Origin: Pseudomonadota bacterium
GTDB taxonomy: Bacteria > Pseudomonadota > Alphaproteobacteria > Rhodobacterales > Rhodobacteraceae
Direction of reading: 5' to 3'
NCBI GenBank assembly: GCA_021845805.1
Contig: JAJZVD010000014.1
Coordinates: forward strand, 1 to 58,852
Length of the DNA stretch: 58,852 nucleotides
The stretch's first letter is position 1. The number at the start of each line of letters is the position of its first letter. A model generated the notes under the pieces. That model saw nothing but the letters and a program-made list of their open reading frames with translations, was not told where the DNA came from and made no database searches. This document shows, piece by piece, positions 30,099 through 38,874 of the stretch. A program made the translations under genes and the position numbers.

Positions 30099-30937
30099 CG
30101 CAGAACCGCACATCGATGCTCGACCGGATCTGGATCCTGGCGGTCTGGACCTTCGTCGGCTTCTTCATCCTGAACCTGGCCGCCATCGTGGGCGCGGTGG
30201 CGGTGAACAGCGTCGCCACGCGCTGGCTGGGCACCTGGCTGCCCAAGGCCTACACCTGGCACTGGTATGCCGATGCCTGGAGCGAGTTCCAGCTTGGCAA
30301 CATCCTGACGGTGACGTTCGAGGTCGTGGGGGCGGTCGTGCTGCTCTCGGGCCTGCTGGGGGTGCCCGCGGCCTATGCGCTGTCGCGCCGCGACTTTCCG
30401 GGCAAGAAGGCGGTGATGCTGCTGTTCCTGCTGCCGCTGCTGGTGCCGCCGATGACGATCGGCATTCCGCTGGCGACCGTGCTGTACCGCTTTGGCCTGG
30501 GCGGCACGATCTGGGGGGTGATCCTGGCGAACCTGGTACCCTCGCTGCCCTTCGTGATCCTGATCACCATCCCCTTCATCGACCAGATCGACCAGCGGGT
30601 GGAACAGGCCGCCCGCGTGTTCGGCGCCAATACGCTGCGGCTCTTTACCCATGTCCTCGTGCCGCTGCTGACGCCCGGGATCCTCGCCGCGCTGCTGCTG
30701 GTGCTGGTGCGCACCATCGCGATGTTCGAGCTGACGTTCCTGACCTCGGGGCCCACCTCGCAGACGCTTGTGGTCGCGCTCTATTATGCGGTGTCGGCGG
30801 CCGGGGTGCGCGCGGGCCAGTCGGTCGATGCGATGGCGATGATCTACATGGTCACCACGCTCGTGTGGCTGGTGATCGCGCTGCGCTTCGTGAACCCCAC
30901 CCAGATCGTCGGCCGCCAGGCCGCCGCCCGCGACTGA
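30095..30937 (+). CDS. ABC transporter permease
   Basis: A 280-residue partner permease (PotC-like) with the EAA loop EQAARVFGANTLRLFTHVL and about six spans. uxaC begins 15 bp later with AAGGAAG as ribosome site, so transport and catabolic genes are in one operon. Confidence 0.88.
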   Translation: MTQNRTSMLDRIWILAVWTFVGFFILNLAAIVGAVAVNSVATRWLGTWLPKAYTWHWYADAWSEFQLGNILTVTFEVVGAVVLLSGLLGVPAAYALSRRDFPGKKAVMLLFLLPLLVPPMTIGIPLATVLYRFGLGGTIWGVILANLVPSLPFVILITIPFIDQIDQRVEQAARVFGANTLRLFTHVLVPLLTPGILAALLLVLVRTIAMFELTFLTSGPTSQTLVVALYYAVSAAGVRAGQSVDAMAMIYMVTTLVWLVIALRFVNPTQIVGRQAAARD

Positions 30938-30952
30938 GACCAAGGAAGCCCC

Positions 30953-32353
30953 ATGCCCCTGCATCCCGACCGCCTGTTTCCCGCCGATCCCGCGAGCCGC
31001 GCCATCGCGCGCCGTCTTTACGACGCGGTGAAGGCGCTGCCGATCGTCAGCCCGCATGGCCACACGAACCCCGCCTGGTTCGCCGAGGACACGCCCTTCC
31101 CCGACCCCGCGCAACTGCTGATCGTGCCGGATCACTACATCTTCCGGATGCTGATGAGCCAGGGGATGCGGCTTGAGGATCTGGGCGTGCCGCGGCGCGA
31201 CGGCGGGCCGGTGGAAACCGACGGCCGGGCGATCTGGCGCCGCTTCGCCGGGGCCTATCACCTGTTCCGCGGCACGCCCTCGCGGCTCTGGCTGGAACAC
31301 ACGCTGGAAACCCTGTTCGGGGTGACCGACCGGCTGTCGGCGGCCACTGCGGATGCGATCTACGACCGCATCGCCGGGTGCCTGACCCGGCCCGACTACC
31401 GGCCCCGCGCGCTCTACGAGCGGTTCAACATCGAGGTGATCTCGACCACCGAAGGGGCGCTTGACCCGCTGGTCCACCACGCGGCGCTGCAACGGTCGGA
31501 CTGGCGCGGGCGGGTGGTCACGGCCTACCGGCCCGACGACATCGTGGACCCGTCGGCCGACGGCTTTGCCGGACGCATCGCGGATCTGGGCGCGCTGACG
31601 GGCGAGGATACCGCGACCTGGGCCGGCTACCTGCGCGCCCACCGCGCCCGGCGACGGCATTTCATCGCCCACGGCGCCACCTCGTCGGACCACGGCCACC
31701 CGACCGCGCGGACCGCGAACCTGTCGGCCTCCGAGGCGGCGGCGCTCTATGCCCGGGTCCTGGCGGGCGGCACGGCGGAAGAGCATGACCTCTTCCGCGG
31801 CCAGATGCTGACCGAGATGGCGAAGATGAGCCTGGATGACGGGCTGGTGCTGCAGATCCACCCCGGCAGCTTCCGCAACCATTCGCCGGGTCTTTTCGCC
31901 GCCTTCGGCCGCGACAAGGGCGCCGACATCCCGACGCGAACCGATTACGTCCACATGCTGAAGCCGATGCTGGATGCGGTGGGGCTGGAACCCGGGCTGA
32001 CGGTGATCGTCTTCACGCTGGACGAGACCGCCTATGCCCGCGAACTCGCGCCGCTGGCCGGGGTCTATCCCTGCCTGCGGCTGGGGCCGCCCTGGTGGTT
32101 CCACGACAGCCCCGAAGGGATGCTTCGGTTCCGCGAACAGGCGACCGAGACGGCGGGGTTCTACAACACCGTGGGCTTCAACGACGACACCCGCGCCTTC
32201 CCCTCGATCCCGGCGCGGCACGACATGGCGCGGCGGGTGGATTGCGCCTTCCTCGCCGGGCTGGTGGCCACCCACCGGCTGGACGAGGACGAGGCCGCCG
32301 AGGTGGCGCAGGATCTGGCCTACCGGCTGGCGAAAAGGGCCTACCGGCTGTGA
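30953..32353 (+). CDS. uxaC: glucuronate/uronate isomerase UxaC
   Basis: A 466-residue enzyme of the glucuronate isomerase family (amidohydrolase-like barrel). It interconverts glucuronate with fructuronate and galacturonate with tagaturonate. Hallmarks are the early metal-site region IVSPHGHTNPAWF (about 31-43), TTEGALDPL, and the late LGPPWWFHDSPEGM and YNTVGFNDDTRAFPSIPARHD blocks. It is the first catabolic gene after the importer. Mannonate dehydratase, the next step after UxuB, is not in the window. Confidence 0.93.
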   Translation: MPLHPDRLFPADPASRAIARRLYDAVKALPIVSPHGHTNPAWFAEDTPFPDPAQLLIVPDHYIFRMLMSQGMRLEDLGVPRRDGGPVETDGRAIWRRFAGAYHLFRGTPSRLWLEHTLETLFGVTDRLSAATADAIYDRIAGCLTRPDYRPRALYERFNIEVISTTEGALDPLVHHAALQRSDWRGRVVTAYRPDDIVDPSADGFAGRIADLGALTGEDTATWAGYLRAHRARRRHFIAHGATSSDHGHPTARTANLSASEAAALYARVLAGGTAEEHDLFRGQMLTEMAKMSLDDGLVLQIHPGSFRNHSPGLFAAFGRDKGADIPTRTDYVHMLKPMLDAVGLEPGLTVIVFTLDETAYARELAPLAGVYPCLRLGPPWWFHDSPEGMLRFREQATETAGFYNTVGFNDDTRAFPSIPARHDMARRVDCAFLAGLVATHRLDEDEAAEVAQDLAYRLAKRAYRL

Positions 32354-32409
32354 GCGATCGCCGCGCGCCCGCGCCCCCGGCCCTGCGCCGAACGTGAAAC
32401 GGAGCCGAC

Positions 32410-33870
32410 ATGACCGACCGCCTCTGCCTTGCCACCCTGCCCCGCCTGCCCGCCCGCGTCGCCCGGCCCGCCCATGACCGCGGCGCCCTGCGGATCGGGA
32501 TCGTCCACCTGGGCATCGGCGCCTTCCACCGCGCGCATCAGGCCGCCTATACCGATGCGACGCTGGCCGCCGATCCGACCTGGGCGATCGCGGGCGTCTC
32601 GCTGCGCAGCCCCGACACGCGCGACGCGCTGGCCCCGCAGGACGGGCTTTACACGCTGGCCACCCGCTCGGCCGAGGGCGACGCCTTCCGCATCATCGGA
32701 TCGGTGCCGCGCCTCCTGGTCGCGCCCGAAGACCCCGAGGCGGTGCTGGCGCTGATGGCGGCACCCGCGACCCGGATCGTGTCGCTGACGGTGACGGAGA
32801 AGGGCTACTGCCACCTGCCCGCCACCGGCACGCTGGACGAGGCGCATCCCGACATCGTCCATGACCTCGCCCACCCCGCCACCCCCCGGTCCGCCGTGGG
32901 CTTCATCGTCGAGGCGCTCGACCGCCGCCGCCGCGCGGGCGTGGCGCCCTTCACGGTGCTGTCCTGCGACAACCTGCCGGCCAACGGCCATACGCTGGCC
33001 CGGGTCGCCACCCGGCTGGCCGAGCTGCGCGACCCCGCGCTGGGCGCCTGGGTGGCGGCCCACGTCGCCTTTCCCTCGACCATGGTCGACCGGATCGTGC
33101 CCGCCACGACCGAGGCCGACCGCGCCTTCGTGGCGGCGGCCACCGGGCTGGCCGATGGCTGGCCCATCGTGACCGAAGCCTTCACCCAATGGGTGATCGA
33201 GGATCATTTTCCCCAAGGCCGCCCGGCCTGGGAGACCGCGGGCGCGACGCTGGTGGCCGATGTGACGCCGTTCGAGCTGGCAAAGCTGCGGCTGCTGAAC
33301 GCAAGCCATTCCTCGCTGGCCTATCTGGGCTATCTTGCCGGGCACGAGACGGTGGCCGAGGCGATGGACGCCCCCGGCTTCGGCGCGCTGGTGGAACGGC
33401 TGATGGACGAGGTCGCCCCCACCCTGCCACCCCTGCCCGGCTTCGACGTGCCCGCCTACCAGCGCGAATTGCGCGCGCGCTTCCGCAACCCGGCGCTGCG
33501 GCACCGGCTTTACCAGATCGCGATGGATGGCTCGCAGAAGCTGCCGCAGCGGATGCTGGGCACGGTGCGCGACCTGATCGCGGCCGGGCGGCCCTTCCCC
33601 TGCCTCGCGCTGGGGGTGGCTGGCTGGATGCGCTATGCCGCGGGCTTCGACGAGGCCGACGCGCCGATCACGGTACAGGACCCGCTGGCCGCCACCTTCC
33701 GCGTCCGTCTGGCCGGCCGCCGCGATGCCGAGGCGATCCACGCGACCGCGCTGAGCCTGACCGAGGTCTTCGGCAGCGACCTGCCCGCCGACCCCGTCTT
33801 CACCGCCGCGACCCGCGCGGCGCTGGAACGGATCATGGACCGGGGCGCTGCACGGGCGGTGGCGGGCTAA
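32410..33870 (+). CDS. uxuB: fructuronate reductase (mannitol dehydrogenase family)
   Basis: A 486-residue NAD-dependent polyol/uronate dehydrogenase. The N-terminal dinucleotide region reads IGIVHLGIGAFHRAHQA. The core blocks VSLTVTEKGYCHLP, FTVLSCDNLPANG, FPSTMVDRIVPAT and the catalytic LRLLNASHSSLAYLG match UxuB as I remember the E. coli protein. UxuB reduces fructuronate to mannonate, directly after UxaC. A mannitol or arabinitol dehydrogenase is the alternative, but the uxaC context favours uronate. Its 3' end overlaps the convergent SulP gene by 38 bp. Confidence 0.82.
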   Translation: MTDRLCLATLPRLPARVARPAHDRGALRIGIVHLGIGAFHRAHQAAYTDATLAADPTWAIAGVSLRSPDTRDALAPQDGLYTLATRSAEGDAFRIIGSVPRLLVAPEDPEAVLALMAAPATRIVSLTVTEKGYCHLPATGTLDEAHPDIVHDLAHPATPRSAVGFIVEALDRRRRAGVAPFTVLSCDNLPANGHTLARVATRLAELRDPALGAWVAAHVAFPSTMVDRIVPATTEADRAFVAAATGLADGWPIVTEAFTQWVIEDHFPQGRPAWETAGATLVADVTPFELAKLRLLNASHSSLAYLGYLAGHETVAEAMDAPGFGALVERLMDEVAPTLPPLPGFDVPAYQRELRARFRNPALRHRLYQIAMDGSQKLPQRMLGTVRDLIAAGRPFPCLALGVAGWMRYAAGFDEADAPITVQDPLAATFRVRLAGRRDAEAIHATALSLTEVFGSDLPADPVFTAATRAALERIMDRGAARAVAG

Positions 33871-35536
33871 AGCGCGCCTGCACCGCCTCTTCCACCGACC
33901 GGAAGACATGCCCCGCCCCGAAGGCGGCGATCAGCCCGGTGCGCGTGGCCTCGGCGGCCGCGCGGTCGTTTTCCAGCCGCGCCAGCGCCAGTTCGATGCC
34001 GTGCGCGCGCAGGCCCGCCAGCGTCTCGGCAAAGACCCGCGCCCCGGTGACATCGACGCCGATCACCCCCGTCGCCTCGATCACCACGCGCCGCAGCCCC
34101 GGCACCGTCGCCGCCTCGGCCCGCAGGCGCGCGCCGATCACGCGGGCGTTCAGGAAGGTCAGCGGCGCCGCCACCGCGAAGACCAGCACGCCCGGCACCG
34201 TCTCGCCCGCCGCGCCGGGGGCCTGCGTCCACCAGACCGTGGTCCCCGGCACCCGCGCCATGGGCCCGGCGCCGGGGCGCGCGATGGTGTAAAGCGCATG
34301 CGCCAGCGACATCAGCACCGCCAGCCACACGCTCTGGCTGACCGGCAGCAGGATCACCAGCCCCGCCGCCGCCAGCGCCAGCGCCAGTTCCGCCGGGCTT
34401 TGCCGCGCGATGCGGCGCAGGTCGCCCAGCCGGATCAGGTGCACCCCCACCATCAGCAAAACCCCGCCAAGCGCCGCCTGCGGCAGAAGGGCGGTCAGCC
34501 CGCCCGCAAAGACGGCAAGCGCCAGCGTGACGGCGACCGCAAGCAGCCCCGCGGCCTGGCTGTGCGCGCCCGCCTCGATCAGCGCCGCGGTGCGCGGGGG
34601 GCTTGCGTTCACCGCAAAGCCCCCGGCCAGCCCCGACAGGACCGCCCCGGCCCCGATGGCGACAAGATCGGGCGCGGGCGCATCATCCTCCACCCCGTCC
34701 TGCTGGCGCACGGCGGCGGTCTGGATCAGGATCAGCAGCACCACCATTCCGGCCAGCGGCACCGCGGCGGACAGATCGGCGTAGGGCAGCAGCGCCAGGC
34801 CGGGGCCCGGCAGGCCCGCGGGCAAGGGGGCCAGCATCGGCACCGGCAGATGCCAGAGCCGCACCGCCCCCGCCGCCGCCGCCAGCGCGATCAGCGGCCC
34901 CGGCACCCGGCGGCCGATGCGCGTCGCGATCAGCCCGACGGCCGCCACGCCGAGGCCAATCGCCGTGGTCCGCGGATCGGCCTCGGGCAGCGCAAGCGCC
35001 ATTTCGGCCAGCCGCTGCGGCAGGCCCTGCGCCTCCGGCGACAGCCCCAGCACCTCGGGCAGCGCGCCACCGATCACATGCACCGCGATCCCGGCCAGAA
35101 ACCCGGTCGCCACCGGCACCGACAGAAGGTCGGCGACCCGATCCAGCCTCAGGGGCCGCGCCAGCAAGAGCAGCGCCCCTACCAGCGCGGCGTTCAGCGC
35201 GACGAGCGTGGCGTAGGCCGGGCTGCCCGGCGCGGCCAGCGTCACCAGCGTCGCCGCGATGATCGGCGCGATGGTCGAATCCGCCCCGACCGACAGCCGC
35301 GGCGCGCGGCCAAGCGCGGCGAAGGCCAGACTGCCCGCGGCAAAGCTGACAAGGCCCGCCAGCGGCGGCATCCCCAGAAGCCGGGCGGTGGCCATCTGTT
35401 CGGGAACCGCGATGGCCAGCAGCACCAGCGCCGCCAGCACCTCTCCGGGCCAGCGCGCGGGGCCGAGGCCGCGCAGGCTGGCGAAAAGACGGGGGGCGCC
35501 GCGACGGGGGGCGCGCATGGCTGGATCGCCGGTCAT
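33833..35536 (-). CDS. SulP-family anion transporter with STAS domain
   Basis: A 567-residue inner-membrane transporter (sulfate/bicarbonate/carboxylate SulP family). About twelve hydrophobic spans follow an early GLVSFAAGSLAFAALG segment. A cytoplasmic STAS domain begins near residue 440, with the VVIEATGVIGVDVTGARVF loop. The start at 35536 is a choice between two nearby ATGs (35536 and 35518), both with poor ribosome sites. The ion cannot be predicted. It is divergent from the PAP2-like gene. Confidence 0.85.
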   Translation of the reverse strand: MTGDPAMRAPRRGAPRLFASLRGLGPARWPGEVLAALVLLAIAVPEQMATARLLGMPPLAGLVSFAAGSLAFAALGRAPRLSVGADSTIAPIIAATLVTLAAPGSPAYATLVALNAALVGALLLLARPLRLDRVADLLSVPVATGFLAGIAVHVIGGALPEVLGLSPEAQGLPQRLAEMALALPEADPRTTAIGLGVAAVGLIATRIGRRVPGPLIALAAAAGAVRLWHLPVPMLAPLPAGLPGPGLALLPYADLSAAVPLAGMVVLLILIQTAAVRQQDGVEDDAPAPDLVAIGAGAVLSGLAGGFAVNASPPRTAALIEAGAHSQAAGLLAVAVTLALAVFAGGLTALLPQAALGGVLLMVGVHLIRLGDLRRIARQSPAELALALAAAGLVILLPVSQSVWLAVLMSLAHALYTIARPGAGPMARVPGTTVWWTQAPGAAGETVPGVLVFAVAAPLTFLNARVIGARLRAEAATVPGLRRVVIEATGVIGVDVTGARVFAETLAGLRAHGIELALARLENDRAAAEATRTGLIAAFGAGHVFRSVEEAVQARFSPPPPVQRPGP

Positions 35537-35695
35537 GTCCCATGCTACCGGTCGCCCCCGCCCCGCCGCAACCCCGCACGGGCGGCGTGGCCCGCGCGCC
35601 ACGCCCGGCCGCCATCGTCCCGCGGCCCCCAGATGGCAATGGCTTTTTCACCCTTTTGGGCGATCCTTTCCGGGTCAAGCCGCGAAAGGGGGCCC

Positions 35696-36271
35696 ATGCA
35701 CCGTTTCACCGTTCCGAAGGCCGGCGGGTTTGCGGCGCTGATCGTGGCGCTGGCGGTTCCCGCAGCACAGGCCACGCCGCCCCAGCCGGGCAGCGACCGG
35801 GCGATGTGGGATACGGTGTCCACTGCGCTGACCGTGGGGCTTCTGGGGGTGACAGGCACGCAAAGCCTGACCTACGGCGACGGCAAGGGGCAGATGCAGC
35901 TTTTCAAGACGCTGGGCGCCGGCTTCCTTGCGGTCGAGGTGCTGAAGCACGGCGTGCGGGAAACCCGCCCCGACGGGTCGGGGCAGGACAGTTTTCCGTC
36001 GGGCCAGACCGCCTTCGCCTTTGCCGCGGCGACCTTTTTCGACATCCGCTATGGCAACGACCACCCGACCGCGGTGCCGGTGATGTACGGGCTTGCGGGG
36101 CTTGCAGCGGTGGCGCGGGTGGCCGCGCACAGGCATCACGCGCAGGACGTGATCGCGGGCGGCGCCATCGGCGCGCTGAGCGCCGCGGCCTTTACCAGCC
36201 CCTACATGCGCGACGTGAACGTCTATCCCACGCGCGACGGGCTTGGCGTCCGCTACACCCAGAAGTTCTGA
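35696..36271 (+). CDS. exported PAP2-like phosphatase with altered motif 2
   Basis: A 191-residue protein with an N-terminal signal or anchor (AALIVALAVPAAQA, 13-26). Motif 1 (K84-x6-R91-P92) and motif 3 (R141-x5-H147-x3-D151) of type 2 phosphatidic acid phosphatases are present. Motif 2 reads PSGQ (101-104) instead of PSGH, so the general acid/base histidine is replaced by glutamine, and the motif 3 Ser is Ala. It may be a weak or inactive phosphatase, or a lineage variant. Confidence 0.78.
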   Translation: MHRFTVPKAGGFAALIVALAVPAAQATPPQPGSDRAMWDTVSTALTVGLLGVTGTQSLTYGDGKGQMQLFKTLGAGFLAVEVLKHGVRETRPDGSGQDSFPSGQTAFAFAAATFFDIRYGNDHPTAVPVMYGLAGLAAVARVAAHRHHAQDVIAGGAIGALSAAAFTSPYMRDVNVYPTRDGLGVRYTQKF

Positions 36272-36418
36272 TCCCCCCGGCTGCGGCCGCCCGCGGCGGC
36301 GCCGATCCGCCGGATCGGGCGGTGGAAGTCATTGTTTGAAACGGTCGGCCGGTCTAGCACTGGTGTCGGTGATGGGGCGTCGGCGGCATCCGGCGCCCGA
36401 ACGGGAGGAGATCACGCC

Positions 36419-38086
36419 ATGACCGACACAGGCGCACCCCGCGCGTCCCGGGCCTATGACGCGGCCGTCGCCGGCTTCAACCTTGCCGCGCTGGAGGCGA
36501 CACTGACGGGGCGGCGCGACGCCGGGCTGAACGCCTGCGTGGAATGCTGCGACCGGCATGTGGCGCCGGGGCGCGTGGCGCTGGACTGGATCGCGAAGGA
36601 TGGCCGCCACCTCAGCCTGACCTTCGCCGAACTGCAAGAGGCCGCGGCCCGCTTTGCCAACATGCTGGCCACGCAGGGGATCGGGGCGGGCGATGTGGTT
36701 GCGGCGATGCTGCCGCGCACGCCCGACCTGCTGGTCGCGATCCTTGGCACCTGGCGGGCGGGCGCGGTCTATCAGCCGCTGTTCACCGCCTTCGGGCCCA
36801 AGGCGATCGAACAGCGCCTTCAGACCAGCCGCGCGAAGGTGGTGGTGACCAACATGGCGAACCGGCTGAAGCTGGATGACGTGCCCGACTGCCCCCGCGT
36901 GGCCGTGGCGCTGAGCCCCGGCGAGGCCGCGCCCGCGGGCGACATCGACCTTGCCGCCGCGCTGGCCGCCGCCGCGCCCGATTTCGCGCCGGTGCTGCGC
37001 TCGGGGGGCGACCTGTTCCTGATGATGTCCACCTCGGGCACCACCGGGGCGCCGAAGGGGGTGCCGGTGCCGCTCTGGGCGCTGCTGGCCTTCGGCAGCT
37101 ACATGCGCGACGCGGTGGACCTGCGGCCCGCGGACCGGTTCTGGAACATCGCGGACCCCGGCTGGGCCTACGGGCTGTATTACGCCGTGATCGGCCCGCT
37201 GCTTCTGGGCCATGCGACCACCTTCCACGAGGGGCCCTTCACCGTCGAGAGCACCTATGACGTGATCCGCCGCCTTGGCATCACCAACCTTGCCGGGGCG
37301 CCCACCGCCTACCGGCTGCTGATCGCGGCGGGCCCCGAGGCGGCGGCGCCGATCAAGGGGCGCCTGCGGGTGGTCAGTTCCGCGGGCGAGCCGCTGAACC
37401 CCGAGGTGATCCGCTGGTTCGCCGAACACCTTGCCGCGCCGATCCACGACCATTACGGGCAGACCGAACTGGGGATGGTGGTGAACAACCACCACGGGCT
37501 TGACCACCCGGTGCGCGCGGGCTCGGCCGGGCTTGCCATGCCCGGCTTCCGCGTGGTGGTGCTGGACGAGGCGGGCCGCGAACTGCCGCCGAACCAGCCG
37601 GGCGTGCTGGCCGTCGACATGGCGCGCTCGCCGCTCTGCTGGTTCACCGGCTACTGGCAGAAGGACACCCCCGCCATCGCGGGCGGCTACTATCGCACCG
37701 GTGACACGGTGGAATTCGAGCCCGACGGCTCGATCAGCTTCATCGGACGGTCGGATGACGTGATCACCTCGGCCGGCTACCGGATCGGCCCGTTCGATGT
37801 GGAAAGCGCGCTGCTGGAACATCCGGCGGTGACCGAGGCGGCCGTGGTGGGCGTACCCGACCCGGAACGGACAGAGATCGTGAAGGCCTTCGTGGTGCTG
37901 GCCAGGGGCCATGACGGCAGCGAGGCGCTGGCCGAAGAGCTGCGGCTGCATGTCCGCAACCGGCTGTCGGCCCATGCCTATCCGCGGCTGGTGGAATTCG
38001 TGCCGGACCTGCCCAAGACGCCCAGCGGCAAGATCCAGCGGTTCATCCTGCGCAGGCAGGACGTGGAAAAGCAGGCGCGCGCCTGA
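36419..38086 (+). CDS. acyl-CoA synthetase (AMP-forming)
   Basis: A 555-residue ANL-superfamily ligase that activates a carboxylic acid to acyl-CoA through an acyl-adenylate. The P-loop STSGTTGAPKGVP is near 232-244, YGQTELGM near 345-352, and the C-terminal lysine motif KTPSGKIQRF near 535-544. It is similar to medium-chain acyl-CoA or acetyl/propionyl-CoA ligases; chain length is not readable. GGGAGGAG precedes the ATG. It leads an operon with an SDR and a thiolase (gaps of 9 and 11 bp). Confidence 0.9.
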   Translation: MTDTGAPRASRAYDAAVAGFNLAALEATLTGRRDAGLNACVECCDRHVAPGRVALDWIAKDGRHLSLTFAELQEAAARFANMLATQGIGAGDVVAAMLPRTPDLLVAILGTWRAGAVYQPLFTAFGPKAIEQRLQTSRAKVVVTNMANRLKLDDVPDCPRVAVALSPGEAAPAGDIDLAAALAAAAPDFAPVLRSGGDLFLMMSTSGTTGAPKGVPVPLWALLAFGSYMRDAVDLRPADRFWNIADPGWAYGLYYAVIGPLLLGHATTFHEGPFTVESTYDVIRRLGITNLAGAPTAYRLLIAAGPEAAAPIKGRLRVVSSAGEPLNPEVIRWFAEHLAAPIHDHYGQTELGMVVNNHHGLDHPVRAGSAGLAMPGFRVVVLDEAGRELPPNQPGVLAVDMARSPLCWFTGYWQKDTPAIAGGYYRTGDTVEFEPDGSISFIGRSDDVITSAGYRIGPFDVESALLEHPAVTEAAVVGVPDPERTEIVKAFVVLARGHDGSEALAEELRLHVRNRLSAHAYPRLVEFVPDLPKTPSGKIQRFILRRQDVEKQARA

Positions 38087-38095
38087 GGAGACGAC

Positions 38096-38863
38096 ATGGA
38101 AATCAAGGACAGCGTGTTTCTGGTGACCGGCGGGGGCTCGGGCCTTGGCGCGGCGGTGGCGCGGATGGTGGTGGCGGCGGGCGGGCGCGCGGTGCTGGCC
38201 GATGTGAACGCCGAGGCTGGCGCGGCGCTGGCGGCCGAGCTTGGCGCCCCTGGCCGCTTCGTGCGCACCGATGTCACCCGCGAGGCCGACGGCCGCGCGG
38301 CGGTGGCGGCGGCGGTCGCGGGCTTTGGCCGGCTTGACGCTCTGGTGAACTGCGCGGGCATCGCGCCGGGCGAAAAGGTGCTGGGCCGCGAGGGGCCGCA
38401 CCGGCTGGACAGCTTCGCCCGCGCGATCTCGATCAACCTGATCGGCACGTTCAACATGCTGCGGCTGGCGGCCGAGGCCATGGCGGCGAACGCCCCCGCC
38501 GACAGCGGCGAACGCGGGGTGATCGTCAACACCGCCTCGGTCGCGGCCTTCGACGGGCAGATCGGACAGGCGGCCTATGCCGCCTCGAAAGGCGGGGTGG
38601 CGGCGCTGACGCTGCCTGCGGCGCGCGAACTGGCGCGCCACGGCATCCGGGTGATGACCATCGCGCCCGGCATCTTCGCCACGCCCATGCTGATGGGCCT
38701 GCCGCAGGACGTGCAGGCCTCGCTTGGCGCCGCGGTGCCTTTTCCGGCGCGGCTGGGGCGGCCTGCGGAATATGCGGCGCTGGTGCGCCATATCGTTGAA
38801 AACCAGATGCTGAACGGCGAGGTGATCCGGCTGGACGGCGCCTTGCGCATGGCCCCGAAGTGA
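38096..38863 (+). CDS. SDR-family 3-hydroxyacyl-CoA dehydrogenase-like protein
   Basis: A 255-residue short-chain dehydrogenase. It has the TGGGSGLG cofactor loop (11-18), NCAG (about 83-86), and catalytic Tyr and Lys in the YAASKGG motif. The pattern ([14 protein letters not shown] and [12 protein letters not shown]) resembles type 2 3-hydroxyacyl-CoA dehydrogenase (HSD10-like). It lies between an acyl-CoA ligase and a thiolase, so oxidation of a 3-hydroxyacyl-CoA is the natural role. Confidence 0.87.
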   Translation: MEIKDSVFLVTGGGSGLGAAVARMVVAAGGRAVLADVNAEAGAALAAELGAPGRFVRTDVTREADGRAAVAAAVAGFGRLDALVNCAGIAPGEKVLGREGPHRLDSFARAISINLIGTFNMLRLAAEAMAANAPADSGERGVIVNTASVAAFDGQIGQAAYAASKGGVAALTLPAARELARHGIRVMTIAPGIFATPMLMGLPQDVQASLGAAVPFPARLGRPAEYAALVRHIVENQMLNGEVIRLDGALRMAPK

Positions 38864-38874
38864 AGGAGGACGGC

